A stretch of 64,000 nucleotides of DNA from Ridgeia piscesae (taxonomy: Eukaryota > Annelida > Polychaeta > Sabellida > Siboglinidae), in assembly GCA_025642075.2 (NCBI GenBank), contig JAODUO010000955.1:62001-126000 (forward strand), given 5' to 3'. The position numbers and the translations under genes are program-made. A model generated the notes under the pieces. That model searched no databases, was not told where the DNA came from, and saw only the letters and a list, made by a program, of their open reading frames with translations. Numbering within the stretch: position 1 is the stretch's first letter; each line of letters starts with the position of its first letter. Positions 20,345-61,493 of the stretch are shown here, piece after piece.

Positions 20345-23260
20345 TAAGATTAAGACAGATAAAAGCACTGGAAGTGGGCTGTGTATGATGGTGAATAACA
20401 AATGAGCCACCAGTTTCTGTATAAGAGAGCGCATCGGCACACGATCCTACGAAATACAGACAGTCTCGTTTCTCCACTACCTCGCACGTGAACTAGGCCA
20501 AGTGACGGTGATATTTGTGTACATTTTTGGCCCGGATTATTATAATACAGGGGCAGCCGGGCGTGTTGCCGAGTGTTCCAAAAGGACGATCAATACGTCA
20601 ATTGACCAGACGTTTGTGCTAGGTGATTTTAACAGTTGCGACATCACGAGTCTCCTGCCTGATCTGCACCAGAGCGTAACGTGCCGACGCCACTCAACAA
20701 GACGATCGATATCTGCTACAGCAACATCCCTGACGCATTCCGGTCATTTCGCAGGCCTACTCTCTGACGGTCGGACCATAATGTCACCCACCTAGTGCCT
20801 AAATACAGGCAGCTGCTGAAACGGAAGAAACCTAGGATTCAATCTGTACGAGTCTGGAACCACGACAATTCAGAGACTGTAATAACTGCCACGTGTTCTT
20901 GATAGTTGCTCTGGTAATGGAGATGAAATTGCTAACACTGTCAGGTCACGAACAAACTTAGATACAAACGAAAACTGTTAGGATTTTTCCAAATAATAAA
21001 CCATGGATCATCAAATAAGGTATTCTAAATGAGAATAAATGCGTTTTTCAATGGAAATGGTAGATATGTCAGAGTATTAAACAAAGAGTTTAGAAGTAAA
21101 TAGAAAATAGCCAAACCAAAAATGGAGTATAAAAACAAAGTTGAGCCTAAGTTGCTATTTTGTAATGCTAGTGATGTCTCGAAGGGTCTTAACAGGATGA
21201 TAGGTAGAACACGTAAAGGACAACCTCTGGTATCTGACAATCCCGCTAAGTTTGCAAATGATTTTTAATAAGTTTTATGCCAGATACGACAATATCGACT
21301 GTAGAGATTAATGTGATATATTATGTCAGACAATAAACTCCAGCCCTGGTCGAAAGTGATGTTGTCATATGCTTCTCTCTGGAATTGGTCGAAAGTGATG
21401 TTGTAATATGCTTCTCTTTGGAAAATATGCGCAGTTCAGCTTTCCACCATTGTCGCTTACATACATTATGGCTAAATATATGGAAAGACTTGTATGCAAT
21501 TAACTGATCAAGTCTGTGACCAATCGCATGGATCCCCATACAGTTTGCGTACGAGGGGAGTAGAGGATGCAACACTAACTCTGTTCGATTAAATTTTCAG
21601 TCACATGGACTTTTCGTCGGCCTGTAACACTATACAAAGGCACGTTCTGATTAAGACGTTGTTGAACCTTGATGTAAATCCTGATATTCTTCTATGGATT
21701 AAGCAATTCGTATGTGACCGGCCATAACGTGTCAAACAAAACGGCCCTTTGTGCAGAAATACATACAATTTCATACTATGATCATGTTGATTACCTATGC
21801 AATAGACCACAACAACGTCTTTTCTTACTCAGAAAGCTGAAAAGTTTTTTGTTAGCCAGCCCATTCCCGTTAAAGGGAACCAAAGGGAAACGTTGCATAC
21901 AAATAGTTAATAGAAACCAACCATTTTAAACGGTAATCACATTTGTAATGTCACTGGTTTATGAATAAAACCTTTTTTAAACACATCATTGTCGAACTTC
22001 ATGAGATACGTCATTGTTGATAGGCTATGACGTAATGACTACTTACATATCGGTCATACTGGTCAACCTGAAAAAGGAACTGCGTAGCAACGAAAGGCAG
22101 TACTCTTAAAAACTGATTTAGCGAGTGATGTCAAAGTGCTATATTGTCGAAGTGCGCCAAGCAAAGTAAACTGTATTCTGAGGGCTTCCATCCATGATCT
22201 AATACGTCCACCGTTTCAAAGTCATGCACTGCTTCAGTTCTCGTCTCTCCAATGGGGAGTGAAACTATGACAGCTTTTTTACATTTGTATTGTTACAACC
22301 ATATGCCGAGCGGTGTGACGTAATGTATCACGCAAATCAACACACAAAGACCGACTGCGCGTATCTCATAACATTGTGTTTACAACTGCTATAATGAACT
22401 GGAAAGCATGGGATACGTCATCGGACATGTGACTTCTACTGGAAGCCTGCGTGTAGCGACTGATTTCAGTAAATTTTCCAGTTTTAAATTGTATTACCAT
22501 TAATTAAGTCACTGACGTTAAAAATGTGATCACCGTTCGAAATGGTTGGTTTGTATTAACTCTTCCCTTTTAGTTCCTTTAATACAGAGCATTGTATCTT
22601 TTAACACAATTACATAGTATGCCAACGTCAGTAGCAAAAACAAAATAAAGCTTGCCTGCATTGTCAACACAGCTAACAACCGATTGGCAATGAACAAAAA
22701 CACCTGTCCAGTATATGTAACACTCCATTAAAAAGGAAAGCTTCTCAAATACTATACGATCCTGCCCATCCTCTGAATGAAGTTTTTCATAAACTGCCAT
22801 CAGGGAGAAGTCTAAAGGTTTCATTTGTCTAAAAGAACCTTTTCATGCTTATTTTAAATGTTCTATATACAACATAATTCACATAGGAACAATTGTGTGA
22901 CATTATGACTTATTTATTTATTTATTATTTATTCAATTTTTGTTATACTTATTTATTTAATCCTATTTATTTACACATGTTTAGTTCATATTATTATTGT
23001 TATTATATTGTGTCTTTTAAAGAAATATAACTTCTTTATTTATTATTTATTCTACCTAGTTAATGTACTTAATTTACTACTTAATTTATAAATGTTAACA
23101 ATTTTAAGGCTGATTATTATTTTGTATGTGTCTTATCAACTGTATCTGGATCACCAATCTTTTTATTGGCATTTTAATGTGTAACTGAAGAAAAATTTCC
23201 GTTTTTAATATAATGATTAAAAGGGACAATAAATTATTTTGAATCGTGAATCTTTGAATC
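20345..23260 (+). pseudogene. CR1-type LINE, internally deleted and split by a MITE
   Basis: Broken + strand frames read as an endonuclease (STGSGLCMMVNNKW, LARELGQVTVIFVY, FVLGDFNSCDITSLLPDLHQ at ~20620), a linker to ~20870, RT pieces at 21470-21850 (DQVCDQSHGSPYSLRTRG, MDFSSACNTIQRHVLIKTLL), and after the MITE the C-terminus at 22690-22830 (LKRKASQILYDPAHPLNEVF, KLPSGRSLK). An AT-rich 3' UTR follows and ends in GAATCGTGAATCTTTGAATC, a short-repeat tail typical of CR1/L2-like elements. Many stops and deletions, including most of the RT catalytic core, make it inactive. Confidence 0.8.
21871..22582 (+). mobile_element. Kolobok-like MITE with ~90-bp inverted ends
   Basis: TTAA at 21871-21874 and 22579-22582 flanks ends AGGGAACCAAAGGGAA and, on the complement, AGGAACTAAAAGGGAA. 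The inverted similarity continues inward for about 90 bp (ACCAACCATTTTAAACGGT against ACCAACCATTTCGAACGGT, then ATCACATTT) apart from a ~13-bp gap. TTAA with purine-rich starts suggests Kolobok. It is inserted within the CR1-type LINE, whose ORF resumes after it. Confidence 0.7.
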
Positions 23261-23700
23261 TACAGCTCATGCATTCTTCCACAATGATCTACGGCGTGGA
23301 AACATAGACACTATAATCCAGACAAAGGAAGAAATTCAACATCATCAACACTTAAATATACGTAGATCAAAACAGAACATGCTAAATCGACACAATCTCT
23401 AGGAATAACTATTGATGGAAATCTAAACAGGAAAATTTAGAGAGACAAGATATTAACATAATGTAGAAATACTAAACAAGCACTGCCTTTCCAGGTTCAT
23501 TATGAAACTAACCTACTCTTAACTAATCACATCGCATTTGCAGTATTGTACTCTGTTACGGCAAAAAGAAAAGAACGCTATTTATTATGTCAACAGTTTA
23601 CTAAAAAAATGACCTTGTTGAAGAAACGTAATTAAAATTAACAAAAAGCGTCACTTTGGTAGAAAGTTTGATGTGACCAATGTCTGCTCCTCACAGTTCT
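23261..23700 (+). pseudogene. Short LINE relics
   Basis: MIYGVET*TL followed by SRQRKKF (near 23280-23340) matches the post-RT YGxETWTL block of LINEs. QSLGITIDGNLN (near 23400) matches another LINE block. Both are fragments with stops on each side and may come from different elements. Confidence 0.4.
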
Positions 23701-23919
23701 TCAGTAGCCAAACTGAGAATAGGGCCTACTCTTATTAGCGGTGCCGAATTTGGTTTGGCGCTGTAACTACTAAAATTATTACGTTTGTATAGTACACAGT
23801 ATGTCATTATAACAGTTGTTGCAAGTGTAACTCTAACTCAAAAGAATAAAATGTTGTTCATACACTACACAAGTGAACATAAAAGAAAAGGACACGTGTT
23901 GTACCAACGAGTGCAGGAA

Positions 23920-25190
23920 ACGGCCATACTGACTGAGGGTGGAGGGAGGTAGTCACTGCACGAGTCGACCTAACGGCCATACTGACTGAGGGTTGAGGGA
24001 GGTAGTCACTGCACGAGTCGACCTAACGGCCATACTGACTGAGGGTGGAGGGAGGTAGTCACTGCACGAGTCGACCTAACGGCCATACTGACTGAGGGTT
24101 GAGGGAGGTAGTCACTGCACGAGTCGACCTAACGGCCATACTGACTGAGGGTTGAGGGAGGTAGTCACTGCACGAGTCGACCTAACGGCCATACTGACTG
24201 AGGGTTGAGGGAGGTAGTCACTGCACGAGTCGACCTAACGGCCATACTGACTGAGGGTGGAGGGAGGTAGTCACTGCACGAGTCGACCTAACGGCCATAC
24301 TGACTGAGGGTTGAGGGAGGTAGTCACTGCACGAGTCGACCTAACGGCCATACTGACTGAGGGTTGAGGGAGGTAGTCACTGCACGAGTCGACCTAACGG
24401 CCATACTGACTGAGGGTTGAGGGAGGTAGTCACTGCACGAGTCGACCTAACGGCCATACTGACTGAGGGTTGAGGGAGGTAGTCACTGCACGAGTCGACC
24501 TAACGGCCATACTGACTGAGGGTTGAGGGAGGTAGTCACTGCACGAGTCGACCTAACGGCCATACTGACTGAGGGTTGAGGGAGTTAGTCACTGCACGAG
24601 TCGACCTAACGGCCATACTGACTGAGGGTTGAGGGAGGTAGTCACTGCACGAGTCGACCTAACGGCCATACTGACTGAGGGTTGAGGGAGGTAGTCACTG
24701 CACGAGTCGACCTAACGGCCATACTGACTGAGGGTTGAGGGAGGTAGTCACTGCACGAGTCGACCTAACGGCCATACTGACTGAGGGTTGAGGGAGGTAG
24801 TCACTGCACGAGTCGACCTAACGGCCATACTGACTGAGGGTTGAGGGAGGTAGTCACTGCACGAGTCGACCTAACGGCCATACTGACTGAGGGTTGAGGG
24901 AGGTAGTCACTGCACGAGTCGACCTAACGGCCATACTGACTGAGGGTTGAGGGAGGTAGTCACTGCACGAGTCGACCTAACGGCCATACTGACTGAGGGT
25001 AGAGGGAGGTAGTCACTGCACGAGTTGACCTAACGGCCATACTGACTGAGGGTTGAGGGAGGTAGTCACTGCACGAGTCGACCTAACGGCCATACTGACT
25101 GAGGGTTGAGGGAGGTAGTCACTGCACGAGTCGACCTAACGGCCATACTGACTGAGGGTTGAGGGAGGTAGTCACTGCACGAGTCGACCT
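23920..25190. repeat. 53-bp satellite, 24 near-identical copies
   Basis: The unit begins CGGCCATACTGACTGAGGG and ends CACGAGTCGACCTAA. The spacing between units is exactly 53 bp. Copies differ at very few sites: TTGAGG/TGGAGG, one GGAGTTAG, one AGAGGG and one GAGTTGACC. Such homogeneity implies recent amplification or gene conversion. Confidence 0.97.
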
Positions 25191-25354
25191 GCACGTATAT
25201 GGAAATGTCCATACTTGAGACGACTCCTGAGAAGCAGTGACGGTGATACGTTGGCACCGAGCGACAGACAGGGCAGGGCGATTGACATAGCAGACAATTT
25301 GCAGGTCTTGACACTTCCACCCACGTCGATGGACCCACGGTAATTCTTTCCACT
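25191..25354. other. Spacer between 53-bp satellite and LTR element
   Basis: About 160 bp of unassigned sequence. The last bases before the LTR, CCACT, would be one copy of a target duplication if the element were complete. Confidence 0.5.
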
Positions 25355-25639
25355 TGTTAACAACTCAGCATTGCTAATCTAACCAACTACGGAACTTGCG
25401 CAGTCGTTGAAGTAATTGGCCCGCTCTAACAGACGCGTTCTATGCTGCGTGTTTGTTAGCGCCCTTGTAGCCTCTCACGCTAACAAGATGAGTTGTACGA
25501 TCAGCGGGATATAAAAACGACTGAAGACTCTTCTGTGTCACAAACGGAGGGCGGTTTATTATACGCTATACTGAACGGTCACTTCCGTTGACGTCACAAA
25601 TGACTGTCGATACACACAAACTGATCATCACCATTAACA
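25355..25639 (-). repeat. 3' LTR of the Ty3/gypsy element
   Basis: Read on the - strand it starts TGTTAATGGTGATGATC right after a purine-rich tract and ends GAGTTGTTAACA, giving TG...CA ends with a short TGTTAA inverted repeat. Length is 285 bp. An AATAAA signal on the - strand lies at 25555-25560. Only this one LTR is present in the window. Confidence 0.8.
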
Positions 25640-25653
25640 TCCCCTCTTCTATG
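25640..25653 (-). promoter_or_regulatory. Polypurine tract
   Basis: On the - strand ATAGAAGAGGGGA precedes the TG of the LTR. This is the expected plus-strand primer position of an LTR element. Confidence 0.75.
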
Positions 25654-25862
25654 AGGATAAAACAATACATTCAACACAGTATCAAGTTCATGTGATCAAC
25701 AAAAGTTCGAAATGTCCTTTATGTGTTTTCGCAATATCAACTTCAATTAGTCTATGACAGTTCCAAATGTTCTTTGCATGTTTTCGCAATATAACAATCC
25801 GTGTATGTTTCACCAACATTAAAGTCCAAGTATTTTTTTTTTTTAAGAGTAAAGCAATTACA

Positions 25863-26163
25863 TCATTTTAGCATTGTCACCTTTGAGTCACTTTTTTGAA
25901 AGTTTGTAATCAGACAGGTAGACAGGTGGTTTTGACACGTGTGTTGATTTCCGCTCTGGCACGTTTTGGTTTTTCTTGGCCGTTTCACGCCGGAGAGGTC
26001 GAGGTGGATTCGTAGGTCGAGGTGTCGCCGGTGGCGTTGGAAGGCGGACTTGATCGTCGGCTTGATCGAAGTCGGGTGATTCTGGTGTCTCCGCGTCCTG
26101 TGGATTACTACTCTTCCGCAGGTGCACACGGTTGCGCCTGTATGTGCCAGTAGGGGTGTCCAC
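25863..26163 (-). pseudogene. Ty3/gypsy pol, C-terminal tail after integrase
   Basis: A basic, Pro-rich segment includes VDTPTGTYRRNRVHLRKS. This is the usual position of the short beta-rich domain (RRNRxHL) that follows integrase. It ends shortly before the polypurine tract. Confidence 0.7.
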
Positions 26164-26220
26164 CTCGAACGACCTCTCGTCTAGTCTTGTTATGACTGTT
26201 CCTCTCGGCCACGTCTTCTG

Positions 26221-26930
26221 TCATAGACGGATGGGTTTCATTCGCACGGAATCTCCTTCCTCTAACACATGTAGATCCTTTGCTCCTCTGCTGTAATGGT
26301 AGGCCTGCATTCCTGGCTGTGTTTCAATTTCAGCCTGTCGTAGTCTTGGTGAAGTTCTCCTCTCGGTCTCAGGAGAGTCTTCGTGCGTCTGTTTAATATG
26401 CGCTGTGCTGGGCTGCTGCCTGCTCCTTGCGTAGGTGTGTTGCGTATCTCCAGCATCGCCATGAATGGGTCGGTGTGGCTTCTCTTGCACTTCTCCATCA
26501 TGTGCTTGGCAGCCTTCACACCCGACTCTGCTTTACCATTTGCGTTGGCATGCCCAGGTGCACTTGTGCAGTGTTCAATGTCCCATTCAGCTGTAAACTC
26601 ACGGAACTTGTCGGCAGTGTACTGCGGTCCATTGTCACTGACTATGGTAGACGGAATTCACCAGCGAGCGAAGTGTGATTTCAGAGCACGAATCACGGCA
26701 GTAGTCGTTGTGTTGTAGAGTCGGTCAACTTCCCACCAGCCGCAGAAGTAGTCGATGGTGAGCAAGTAGTCTTTGTTGTTCCAGGTGAACAGATCAGTCC
26801 CCACCTTTCACAAGGACCAGTTGCTTCGATCGGCATGAGGGTCTCCTTGGGTAGAGATTTAGCCAGGCTTTGGCAAACTTCGCAGTCATCTGCAACTTGT
26901 TTTATGTCTGCAGACATTCCTGGTCAGAAT
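26221..26930 (-). pseudogene. Ty3/gypsy integrase core, frameshifted
   Basis: DIKQVADDCEVCQSL at the right end is the second half of the HHCC zinc-binding domain. Further on, STIVSDNGPQY carries the second catalytic Asp and NGKAESGVKAAKHM carries the Glu. The first Asp lies in a frame-shifted part near 26800. Integrase would insert the cDNA; at least one frameshift and one in-frame stop (before STIVSDNG) inactivate it. Confidence 0.82.
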
Positions 26931-27895
26931 ATGCACACTCGTGCACGTCGTACCATGCTGTCAGCTCCCATGTGTGACTGGTGTAGGCGGTGCTTTATTT
27001 CCTTTCGCATGCCTTGCGGTACGACCACGCGTTCTCCTTTGAAAATCAATCTATCATGGATTGCCAGTTCGTCTCTCATGGCAAAGTACGAGGAGATTTC
27101 TGCGTTCACGTCTGCCTTGGTTCCCGGCCAGCCATTGAGTACACTCGTTGTGTTGCCTGCGTCAGTTGCAACACGTAGTTTCTGCAGTGTTGATTGTCCG
27201 ATGGGCAGATGCTTGATGGCATTGATCTGTGAGAACTGTCCTTGTCTGTCATTGCCGTCGGAGAGATATGCTCGAGATAGAGCATCAGCGAAGTGCATCT
27301 CCTTGCCTCGTCTATAGGTGACGTCGATGCCATACTGGAGTAATCGAAGGAGCATGCCTTGGATTCGCTTCGGTGCTTTGTGCAATGCCTTCTTGACAAT
27401 AGTCTCAAGTGGCTTGTGGTCAGTGTGAACTGCTGTTTCACGACCAAACGTGTATTGGTGGAAACGTTCAAGAGAGAATACTATGGCTAGACATTCCTTT
27501 TCTATCTGTGCGTAGCCTACTTCTGTGTCAGAGAGCGCTCGACTGGCGTATGCGAGAGGCTTGCCTTCTTGCACCAGTGCTGCACCAAGACCAGTGCTCG
27601 AGGCATCACACTGGATGGTCAGTTTCTTTGCTGGATCATAGTACGCCAGCAAAGGTGCAGTTGTGACTAGTCTCTTCAGCTGACTCATCGCGGTTTCTTG
27701 CTCTTCTCCCCATTCCCAGTTGCAGTCCTGGCGAGTCAGTCGTCGTATTGGCTCCGTGATAGTGGAGAGTCGCACTGCTTCCACGTCAGTCGGGTCGGGC
27801 ATACGCAGAATGGCTTCCACTTTCTTCAAGTGTGGTCGCAGTCCCTTGTCGGTTACAACATGGCCTAAAAGGTTCAGTTGTGAGGTGTAGAACAT
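26924..27895 (-). pseudogene. Ty3/gypsy RT C-terminus, RNase H and start of integrase
   Basis: The open stretch starts FYTSQLNLLGHVVTDKGLRP (RT thumb). RNase H follows: LTIQCDASSTGLGAALVQEG with the first catalytic Asp, EKECLAIVFSLERFHQYTFG, and TDHKPLETI. It ends in the integrase HHCC start HRLHQSHMGADSMVRRARVC. About 14 codons normally found between DVEAVR and LSTITEPIRRL are missing, so this copy has an internal deletion. Confidence 0.88.
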
Positions 27896-27962
27896 GCTCT
27901 TTTCCTTGTTGAGTTTTAGTCCGTTTTCGCTACATCTCGTCAGTAGATTTCTGAGGTTGCTG

Positions 27963-28604
27963 TCATGTTGTTCTTCCGAGACGCCGACAGACGACTCCCT
28001 TGAGGCCTACTAGATTATCATTCAGCTTTCGCTGAAATATCTCTGAGCTGACCTTCGTGCCAAATGGCAGGCGTAGCCATCGGTACCTTCCATGCGGTGT
28101 AATGAAGGTCGTGAGGTAGCTGCTTGCCTCGTCTAGTTTGCAGTGCCAGTAACCATGTGATAGGTCTACTTTGCTGAACACTTTTGCATGAGATAGCTCT
28201 AGGAGGACGTCTTCAATTGTTGGCAGGGGATACCTCTCTCTTCGTAGAGCTTCATTGCGCGGCCTCGGATCAATGCATACACGCAGGTTGCCATTTTTCT
28301 TAGTTTGTATGGAGATTTGGGAGCACCACTCAGTCGGCTCAGTGACAGGCGTGATAACATTCCTCTTCACGAGATCATCCAGTTCTTCCTTCAGTTTAGA
28401 TTGTAGCGCTATTGGCACCCGTTGTGGTGGACACTGCACTGGCCTCGCTTCGTCTTCAGTCTTCAAGCTGACAGTGCCTGGCAGACATCCAATTGATGAG
28501 CCTTCAAACACCGTTTTGAACTCGTCTGTGATAGCGTCACCGTTCGCTCTACCAACAACGTGCAGTTGCTTGAAATTTGCGTAGTTGGCCGTGATCAGTT
28601 TCAT
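27963..28604 (-). pseudogene. Ty3/gypsy reverse transcriptase, palm deleted at YxDD
   Basis: Standard RT blocks occur in order: LDDLVKRNVITPVTEPTEW, KKNGNLRVCIDPRPRNEAL, YPLPTIEDVL, FSKVDLSHGYWHCKLDEAS (first catalytic Asp) and RLPFGTKVSSEIFQ. After LVGLKGVVC the sequence jumps to the EEQHDSNLRNLL region, so the segment with the two catalytic aspartates (YxDD) is missing and the frame changes. Confidence 0.9.
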
Positions 28605-28830
28605 CCTTTCTGCAGCCTTCCTGCTGAGTAGAGGTGTGAGATTTTCCTCAACAACCTGGAATTCGACTTCATTTTTGTGGTTATTGACCGGGTTAACCAG
28701 ATGCAGACGATAGTGGCTTCACAGTTGCTTTGTTGTACATCCTCAGTTGGACGTCTGAATGCATCAACTTAGCCTAGCCGACATGCTTCGCTGGCATGAC
28801 ATTGACAGTAGCGCCACTGTCAATCTACAT
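28605..28830 (-). pseudogene. Ty3/gypsy protease region, degraded
   Basis: Near 28780-28815 the - strand reads DSGATVNVMPAKH, the DSGA active-site motif of retroviral-type aspartic proteases. The rest of the domain is broken by stops. Confidence 0.6.
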
Positions 28831-29735
28831 TCACAGTAGCTTTCCATCAGGAAGTAGCATTTCCGTATATAGCGGACCAGTCGGGTGAGTCGACACGGAG
28901 TGCATGGCCTCAGTCTCCACAGACAGGATACATTCACCCTCGTAGTCATCTGCATGACTGCTTTGTGGAAGTTCTCCAGTGACGTCAAGAGTCGTTCTGC
29001 GAATGTCCGGTGGGCAACACTTTGCAAAGTGGTTCTTTCCTCTACATTTGCTGCAGACTTGTCCCCACGCAGGACAAAACTCCTTTTTCCTTTCATGGTT
29101 TCGTCCACAAAACTTACAGTCAATGCGTGGGCGAAATGGCTGTCTCGCATTTCTTGGTGCTGGTGCGTTGTCACGTCTCTGTCGCATTGGTCGCACAGTC
29201 TTTCGTTCAACTCTGTGGACGTCTACGGCATTTCCGGATATCACATTCAGTTGTGATGCTGTGTTTTCATACGTCCGACATATGTCGACACATTTCCGGA
29301 GGTCTAGATTTTGCTCTTGCAGTAGACGTTTCCTTGTGTTCCCGTCCTTGACGTCGAAAACAATGCGGTCTCTTAGTAGACTGTCCTGTAAGCAGTCGCA
29401 GAAGTTACACGTTTTCCGCACGTATTTGAGTGCCGCTACATGCGTGTCAGTCGTTTCGTCCGGGTGTTGCGCCCATGTGTTAAACTTGTACCTTTCAAAC
29501 GTTTCATTTGTCTGCCCCAAGATGTGGCCATACATCTTACCGATGATAATGGGTATTGTGTCGGTGTCGACAGGGTTGCAAGCGTTGTAGATATGCAGCC
29601 CATCGTCGAAATAAACAGCGCTTTCCGCAAGTCATCGGTACGTGCGCGTTGTCGATGTCGGCGACAACAGCGTAGCTGGACCACAACTGTTTCCGGGCTC
29701 ATGACACAGTTAGACTTCCATGACACATAGTCCCA
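28831..29735 (-). pseudogene. Ty3/gypsy gag, N-terminally truncated
   Basis: A capsid-like region (ERYKFNTWAQHPDETTDTHV, RDRIVFDVKDGNTRKRLLQE, CRTYENTASQL) is followed by two Cys-His knuckles, CKFCGRNHERKKEFC and CSKCRGKNHFAKCC. A frameshift near 29560 separates the more upstream DLRKALFISTMG part. The frame stops being recognisable at about 29735, the truncation point of the element. Confidence 0.85.
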
Positions 29736-30595
29736 TATATTTTTTTATTTTGATTTTTTTCAACATTCACCTGCAACATGCAACAATAGCCGTCTCGAAA
29801 GCTTACTAAGCAGTCACGAGAGGAAATGGAATATATTTGCTACATTAGACACTTTTGGGCAACGCTGTTTCAACAATGAATGGTCGTAATGGAGACCCAG
29901 ATTCTTAGACGGGCGCTGATACTAATCTGTTTGGAGATCTAGACCATCCATTTATTGTACTGCGCACGTTCATGCATGGAAGTATGGGGTAGCTTCAAAT
30001 AGTAACAGAATAGCAGCAATTGTTTGTTTCCATTGTGATTGGACTGCTGATTTATTTAAAGAAGGATATGCATATGTTACATGTGCTGCTCACTTTGACA
30101 GCAGGCTTCACCGTTGTTTACGCTAATGGTACTTAAATGGCTAAAAAGTCAACGGTTTGGTGTTACGTGGTTAACACAAACTAACCATTTGCATTTACAA
30201 TAAAAATTGTTCAGGTCAGTGATTTATTCAGAAAGTGATCTTAAAGGTCTTACATCTTGGTCGATGTAACCAATCAAAACCCAGCTTCTATTTGCACTTC
30301 GCACAATAATACGTCACCGTGTCGACTGCTGGCTCAGCTGTCACAACAAAGGAGAGCCAAGCGGTTGGTTAAAAGTGCCTTACGTTGGTTTACAACAAAA
30401 TCACAACAGCAATATGTCACACGGTTATAACAATAGTACATGGAAAGGCAGTATCATTGAGCTGTCTTTTTTGTTACCCTTTCAATCGACCAGAACAGAA
30501 ACAGTTCCAGTGGTCCAGTGGATTCTTTGGAATTGAAAGTCACAGGCATGGTGCAGATGCCAGACAACTGGGTCGCCAAACCTCTCCTCACATAT
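29736..30595. other. Intergenic, no gene seen
   Basis: No convincing gene or repeat. One isolated AAHFDS-like peptide near 30090 is not enough for a domain call. Confidence 0.5.
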
Positions 30596-30916
<321 letters not shown>

Positions 30917-31913
30917 TATATTAAATATGTTTACTTTATATTAACTGTATGATATTAAATGTGTACTATTTAACGCTGAGTGAACGACGTAAAGACTGCT
31001 AGACCAATACACGTGTCAGTTCATCAGTTCAGCACCTGATCCTATTGCTGCTAACAGGTGAAAGCAACGATCGCGTGAACAATTTGTGTGGTCGCGGGTT
31101 GCGTTTGTCAAGTAGTCGTTCATTGTGGGTACATTTTAATCAGAAACGCCCCGTGATTAGGAAAACGGTCGCTCAAGACGTGTGGTCGCTCATGACAGAG
31201 GTCGCACAAGGTAGGTTTGACTAGTAGGTCATTTTTTAATTATATATACACATGCATTTTTTATTATTTAAAAAAAATTACCTGTGGGTAGTATTCTTCT
31301 TATTGTAATTTTTAAACAGCAGTATGTTGTGAAGCGAAGCGGTACAAACAATTATGGATGTGGCACTATATGAATTTTTTTATATTATATTATAATAAAA
31401 CTTATGATTTCCTGCATATCATAGTAATAACAATAATTAATTATTATTATATTATTTATGATTAATTAGACAATTTCGCGCGTGCGAATGCAGTCAATAG
31501 AGGTTTTTTGTATTCGCCGCACAAACGCGCCGTCTAACGGTATGTTGTGTAAAGCTATGTTTGATAAGTGGGCTTGCTTCCAATGCCTGCCGTCCGGCTC
31601 GGCGTGGCGCTTCAGCTACTAGGCGTTGCACTCGAGAATATAATTCGCTGGCACTGACGCGTGCGCCGCGGACACTGAGCGGGCAGGCGACCGCCAGCAA
31701 GCCGTTAATACATGTTCGGCAACGAGCGACTGGTCGGCCGGCGCAAGAGGAGGCTACGCTTGGTAATCCTAGTCGAGCTGTAGTCACCGATGGTGTTGCC
31801 GTCAGTCCTAGCACGCTCACGGAGAATGTGTTTACTGGCGTGCGAACGTTGACATGTATGTGCAGCAGCTCGATCGCACAGGTTGTCTTTGTTTGCCTAA
31901 ACGCTTCGCTTAA
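30917..31913. promoter_or_regulatory. Upstream flank and 5' UTR of the KCNMB-like gene
   Basis: AT-rich up to about 31.47 kb, then a GC-richer, CpG-containing stretch of about 440 bp directly before the start codon, as expected for promoter-proximal and 5' UTR sequence. No core promoter motif could be assigned. An in-frame TAA lies at 31911-31913. Confidence 0.4.
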
Positions 31914-60856
<28,943 letters not shown>

Positions 60857-61265
60857 CATTGTTTGGGCTGTGTCTGCGCAAGCAGACATATTGGTGCCAA
60901 CCCGCGCTTTAACAAAATGCGTTTGAATAACAAGGAATACATATGTGAAACACGACAATCAGCTAATTCATAGCAGAATAATGAAAGTCCACAACACTTA
61001 CAATACTGTAAGTTTCCTTATTATGACTGTAATGGCAACGTCCTAGTTGTTAAAAACGGATACTTTTCTCTCTAAAATATCGTATGTATCGTAAACGTCT
61101 TCGCTTTAGATAGAACGAGTCATTAGCATATTTCTTGATTTATTTTATTCGTACATGTTGTATCTACAAGAAGGCCTATATTTCCTGAAACGAACATAAA
61201 CAGTAAACCGATTTCGCATTGAATAACCTCTTAAATTTTCACGTAAATAATAATGGTTCTATTAT
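60857..61265. other. 3' flank of the KCNMB-like gene
   Basis: Presumed 3' UTR and flank. No canonical AATAAA was seen. Confidence 0.4.
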
Positions 61266-61417
61266 TGACGCATGCACGCACGCACCCACGCACGCACGCA
61301 CGCACCCACGCACGCACACCATACGACACAAAGACGTATACACGCACGAACGACGCACGCATGAACGCACGCGCGCACACACACACACACATGTGCACGC
61401 ACGCACGCACGCACGCC

Positions 61418-61479
<62 letters not shown>

Positions 61480-61493
61480 TACACACACAATAC
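61266..61493. repeat. (CGCA)n and (CA)n microsatellite
   Basis: ACGCACGC and CACGCACC motifs pass into pure CA at about 61420-61475. Confidence 0.92.

Larger units (their letters stand above)
25355..29735 (-). mobile_element. Ty3/gypsy LTR retrotransposon, 5'-truncated and defective
   Basis: On the - strand the order is gag with two zinc knuckles, a poorly preserved protease region, reverse transcriptase, RNase H, integrase with HHCC and D-D-E blocks, a basic C-terminal tail, a polypurine tract and a 3' LTR. RT, RNase H and integrase in this order define Ty3/gypsy. The 5' LTR and the start of gag are missing; sequence to the right of 29735 does not resemble the LTR. The RT lacks its YxDD segment, and frameshifts break pol. 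No envelope gene or chromodomain was seen. The clade within Ty3/gypsy is undecided. Confidence 0.92.

Noticed and set aside
26924..27895. Functional retroviral-type pol
   Set aside because: The reverse transcriptase lacks its catalytic segment, the 5' LTR is absent, and gag and integrase are frameshifted.
30050..30110. Possible THAP-type peptide (VTCAAHFDS)
   Set aside because: Only a few residues match, the C2CH cysteines are absent upstream, and no frame is sustained.
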